A DNA stretch of 7,881 bases from Candidatus Onthomorpha intestinigallinarum (lineage in GTDB: Bacteria > Bacteroidota > Bacteroidia > Bacteroidales > P3), in the NCBI GenBank assembly GCA_019114015.1, contig DXGG01000163.1, forward strand, positions 1 through 7,881, written 5' to 3'. Positions 5,031-7,881 of the stretch are shown one piece after another. The position numbers and the translations under genes were made by a program. The notes beneath the pieces were generated by a model. That model did not search any database and was not told the origin of the DNA. It saw only the letters and a program-made list of their open reading frames with translations. The first letter of the stretch is position 1. Each line of letters begins with the position of its first letter.

Positions 5031-7154
5031 ATGGATTTTTCCGCGAAGATAGCCGGTATGGTGTCTTTGCCGGTCGGCAATGTGGCCAATGCCGTAAGGC
5101 TTTTGGAGCAGGACTGCACCATAGCTTTCATAGCCCGTTACAGAAAGGAGGCTACGGGTTGTATGGACGAGGTAGAGATAGGCAGGATAAGGCAGGAGTT
5201 GAACCGTCTGAAGCAGATGGAGGAGCGCAGGGCGTTTGTGTTGAAGAGCATAGGGGAACAGGGCGGACTGGACGGGGATTTGAAAAGAAGGATAGAGGAG
5301 GCCGTAAGCCTTAGCGAGATAGAGGACTTGTACATGCCTTACAAGCCGAAACGCAAGACCAGGGCGGTTATGGCAAAGGAGAAAGGGTTGGAGGACCTGG
5401 CCGTTGCGATAATGCGTGAAAGGGATGTGGATGTCGGGTCTTTGGCTGAACGGTTCGTTAATCCTTTGAAAGGTGTTGTCGATGCTGACAATGCTTTGGA
5501 GGGAGCAAGGGACATAGTGGCGGAATGGATAAACGAACAGGCCGTACTCAGGCAGAGGGTGAGGAAATACTTTTTTCGCAATGCCTTTGTGGAGGTCGGC
5601 AGGGCAAAGGGTTACAAGCAGGATTCCAAATACGCACAATGGGTTGACTGGAGGGAAAGGGCGGCGAAGGCTCCGAGTCACAGGGTATTGGCCTTGTTCA
5701 GGGCGGAAAGGGAAAATGAATTGAGGCTGTCCTTTCAGGTGGAGGATGAAGAGGAATTGAAGGAAGTGGTTTACCGAACGGTGACAAGGCGCAGGGACAC
5801 ATCGTGTGCAAGGCACAAGATAAAGGCTGCGGATGATTGTCTTGGGCGATTGCTTCTTCCGTCTTTGGAGACGGAGTTGAGGACGTGGATGAAGGACAGG
5901 GCGGATGTGGTTGCGATAGACGTGTTTTCACGTAACTTGAGACAACTTTTGATGTCTTCCCCGTTGGGAGAGAAAAGGGTTCTGGCGATAGACCCCGGAT
6001 ACAGGACGGGATGCAAGGTTGTTTGTCTCGATTCCCACGGCATGTTGCTGCATCATGATGTGATATATCCTTTTGCTCAAATGGAAAAGGCCGGAGAGAG
6101 GCTTTTGTTTCTTGTGAAAAAGTATGACATTGAGGCTGTTGCGATAGGTAACGGTACGGCTTCGAAAGAGACTGCGGATTTTGTGCGTTCGTTGGATTTT
6201 GGCGGGGATTTGACGGTTGCGATTGTCAATGAGAGCGGAGCGTCCGTTTATTCCGCTTCGGAGCTTGCAAGAGAGGAACTGGGCGATTACGACATAACTG
6301 TAAGGGGAGCGGTAAGCATAGGTAGGCGTTTGCAGGATCCGTTGGCCGAACTGGTCAAGATAAGTCCCGAATCCATAGGAGTGGGGCAGTATCAGCACGA
6401 TGTGGACCAGAGAAAGTTGAAGGAGAGCCTTCAACAGACGGTAGAGAGTTGTGTAAATCAGGTAGGAGTGGAACTGAACACTGCAAGCAGGGAGCTGTTG
6501 TCCTATGTTTCGGGCATAGGTCCTGTTCTTGCCGGCAGCATAATCGAATACAGGAAAGAGCATGGAGGATTTGCAACCCGCAGGGACTTGTTGAATGTAA
6601 GGCGTTTCGGACCAAAGGCTTTTGAGCAGGCGGCCGGATTCCTGCGTATAAGGCATTCGTCGAATCCTTTGGATGCAACGGCGGTTCATCCCGAAAGATA
6701 CTCTCTTGTGGAGCGTATGGCGAAGGATGCGGGTTGCACTGTGGAACAGCTGATAGCGGACAGGGACAGACGCGATGCGGTAGTGTTGGACAGATATGTC
6801 GGAAATGATTGCGGTATGCCCACATTGAGGGACATAATGCAGGAATTGGAAAAGCCCATGAGGGACGTGCGTACTAAATTTGAGCAAACGACGTTTGATA
6901 AGGGGGTGAATACCATCGAGGAACTGCGTGTCGGACAGATACTTGACGGTGTTGTCACCAACATAACGGCTTTCGGGGCTTTTGTTGACATAGGCGTTCA
7001 TCAGGACGGCCTGATTCATATCAGTCAGGTGAGCAACCGTTATGTCGATGATTTGAACAGCCTACTGCATCTCAACCAAAAGGTCAGGGTGAAACTGATT
7101 GACCTTGACATTGCAAGGAAAAGAATTTCCTTGTCCATGAAGGATGTGGATTGA
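5031..7154 (+). CDS. tex: Tex family S1 RNA-binding protein (transcription accessory protein)
   Basis: Tex is a conserved nucleic-acid-binding protein linked to transcription, broadly related to eukaryotic Spt6. In the 707-residue form, an N-terminal helical region covers about 1-310. A YqgF/RNase H-like domain begins at about 316 (V-L-A-I-D-P-G-Y-R-T-G), with A-I-G-N-G-T-A-S-K-E-T at 371-381 and N-E-S-G-A-S-V-Y-S-A-S at 400-410. The Tex signature S-I-G-V-G-Q-Y-Q-H-D-V-D-Q lies near 448-460. Helix-hairpin-helix motifs occupy about 490-540 (S-G-I-G-P-V-L-A). An S1 domain spans about 630-704, ending I-S-L-S-M-K-D. Proteobacterial Tex is longer (about 770-785 residues), mostly through a tail after S1 that is absent here. 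I chose ATG 5031; an in-frame TTG at 5022 would add three residues. It likely shares a transcript with trmH. Confidence 0.95.
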   Translation: MDFSAKIAGMVSLPVGNVANAVRLLEQDCTIAFIARYRKEATGCMDEVEIGRIRQELNRLKQMEERRAFVLKSIGEQGGLDGDLKRRIEEAVSLSEIEDLYMPYKPKRKTRAVMAKEKGLEDLAVAIMRERDVDVGSLAERFVNPLKGVVDADNALEGARDIVAEWINEQAVLRQRVRKYFFRNAFVEVGRAKGYKQDSKYAQWVDWRERAAKAPSHRVLALFRAERENELRLSFQVEDEEELKEVVYRTVTRRRDTSCARHKIKAADDCLGRLLLPSLETELRTWMKDRADVVAIDVFSRNLRQLLMSSPLGEKRVLAIDPGYRTGCKVVCLDSHGMLLHHDVIYPFAQMEKAGERLLFLVKKYDIEAVAIGNGTASKETADFVRSLDFGGDLTVAIVNESGASVYSASELAREELGDYDITVRGAVSIGRRLQDPLAELVKISPESIGVGQYQHDVDQRKLKESLQQTVESCVNQVGVELNTASRELLSYVSGIGPVLAGSIIEYRKEHGGFATRRDLLNVRRFGPKAFEQAAGFLRIRHSSNPLDATAVHPERYSLVERMAKDAGCTVEQLIADRDRRDAVVLDRYVGNDCGMPTLRDIMQELEKPMRDVRTKFEQTTFDKGVNTIEELRVGQILDGVVTNITAFGAFVDIGVHQDGLIHISQVSNRYVDDLNSLLHLNQKVRVKLIDLDIARKRISLSMKDVD

Positions 7155-7171
7155 AAATAGATATTCTGAAT

Positions 7172-7881
7172 ATGAAAAGGTTTTTTAAGATATTGTTTTT
7201 TGTTTTGCTTTTCCACTGTGCAGCCTTTGATGCACGGGCACAGTTGTTCAAGGCGTTTGTAATAGGAGGCGTGAACATAGCACAGATAGACGGTGACGAG
7301 GTTTACGGATACAAGAAGGTTGCACCGCAGTTGGGAGCCGGTGTTATGGTGCCTTTGAATCCCCGTACGCCATACAAGGGATGGCAGGCGAGCCTTGAGT
7401 TGCTCTATTCTCAAAAAGGAGCGAGAGAAACTCTTGATCCCTTTGCATACAAATCTTCCTTGCATTATGTCGATATACCGCTTATGATTCATTATATAGA
7501 CCCTTACGGAGGCTTGACCTTCGGATTGGGATTGCAGTACGGAAGGCTGTTCAAAATAAAGGAGGATTGGGGTCTGCCTGAAAAGATAATAAACGGTTTC
7601 GAACGTCCTATGGTAAACGGTGTGCCCGCATTCAACAAGAACGACCTGAGCTTCGTGGCCGATGTCCGCTTTACGGTATGGAAAAACTTCAAGCTGAACT
7701 TCAGATATCAGTACTCGCTTCTGCCGATAAGGGAAGAGGTGTGGTATTACAACGGTTATCCGGCAGGGACTCAGGAATTCAAGAGCTGGTCAAGGGATTT
7801 CAGAAACAATTACATGAGCCTGCGCGTGATATATGTCATAAACGAAAGGGACAGCAGGCAGTTGGACAGAAACATTAACAG
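7172..7881 (+). CDS. PorT-like outer-membrane beta-barrel protein (3' partial)
   Basis: The frame is open from ATG 7172 to the window edge: 236 full codons plus two bases. Residues 1-23 form a signal peptide (M-K-R-F-F-K, a hydrophobic core, then A-R-A before Q-L). The mature part alternates polar and aromatic residues as in membrane beta-strands. It includes I-G-G-V-N-I-A-Q-I-D-G-D near 31-42, L-E-L-L-Y-S-Q-K-G-A near 75-84, H-Y-V-D-I-P-L-M-I near 98-106, and G-L-T-F-G-L-G-L-Q-Y near 114-123. This pattern fits the PorT / outer-membrane beta-barrel 2 family of Bacteroidetes. The strand N-N-Y-M-S-L-R-V-I-Y-V-I-N near 212-224 looks like the last one, so only a few codons are probably missing. 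The gene begins 17 bp after tex. The exact role, structural or transport-related, cannot be read from this sequence. Confidence 0.85.
   Translation, partial: MKRFFKILFFVLLFHCAAFDARAQLFKAFVIGGVNIAQIDGDEVYGYKKVAPQLGAGVMVPLNPRTPYKGWQASLELLYSQKGARETLDPFAYKSSLHYVDIPLMIHYIDPYGGLTFGLGLQYGRLFKIKEDWGLPEKIINGFERPMVNGVPAFNKNDLSFVADVRFTVWKNFKLNFRYQYSLLPIREEVWYYNGYPAGTQEFKSWSRDFRNNYMSLRVIYVINERDSRQLDRNIN

Noticed and set aside
5928..7019. 363-codon open frame on the - strand inside tex
   Set aside because: Tex domains are intact on the + strand over the same bases; the antisense product looks like low-information shadow sequence rich in Ser, Leu and His.
7678..7878. 66-codon + strand frame near the window end
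   Set aside because: It overlaps the beta-barrel gene in another frame, which has a signal peptide and strand pattern; this frame has neither.

Overview
The window reads like a chromosomal housekeeping segment from a member of the Bacteroidota, probably Bacteroidales. The evidence is the Bacteroidetes-type topoisomerase IV subunit A, start codons without Shine-Dalgarno sequences, signal peptides ending in A-Q, and a PorT-like outer-membrane beta-barrel. Every gene I can support is on the + strand. Gaps are short except for one AT-rich gap of about 113 bp. No tRNA, rRNA, CRISPR array, IS element, integrase or phage gene is visible. Codon use is distinctive and uniform: Ile is mostly ATA and Arg mostly AGG/AGA, which argues against recent foreign DNA.

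Layout. 1-168 is the 3' end of a protein with a CxxC motif and a Gly-rich tail, probably a TPM-domain (YgcG-like) protein. 213-803 is lemA, its frequent partner. 818-3295 is parC (topoisomerase IV subunit A). Its reading frame stops about 20 codons before what looks like the real C-terminus: an acidic tail ending in Q-A-S-L-F lies in the -1 frame at 3292-3357. 3371-4201 encodes an unrecognised exported protein. 4202-4314 is the one substantial intergenic gap. It holds a 21-nt-period repeat, an inverted repeat followed by T5, and a 14-bp palindrome touching the next start codon. 4315-5019 is a TrmH/SpoU-type RNA 2'-O-ribose methyltransferase. 5031-7154 is tex, with YqgF-like, helix-hairpin-helix and S1 domains. 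7172 to the window end is an outer-membrane beta-barrel protein cut by the edge.

How they fit together. TPM-like protein, LemA, ParC and the exported protein form one tight run. TrmH, Tex and the beta-barrel protein form a second. The AT-rich gap between them is the best candidate for a terminator and promoter boundary. The gene order suggests co-transcription, not a shared pathway. I found no convincing new multi-gene system. The points most worth checking are the frameshifted ParC tail, the ParC quinolone-pocket residues (Ala and Gly where Ser and Asp/Glu are typical), and the symmetric elements before trmH.
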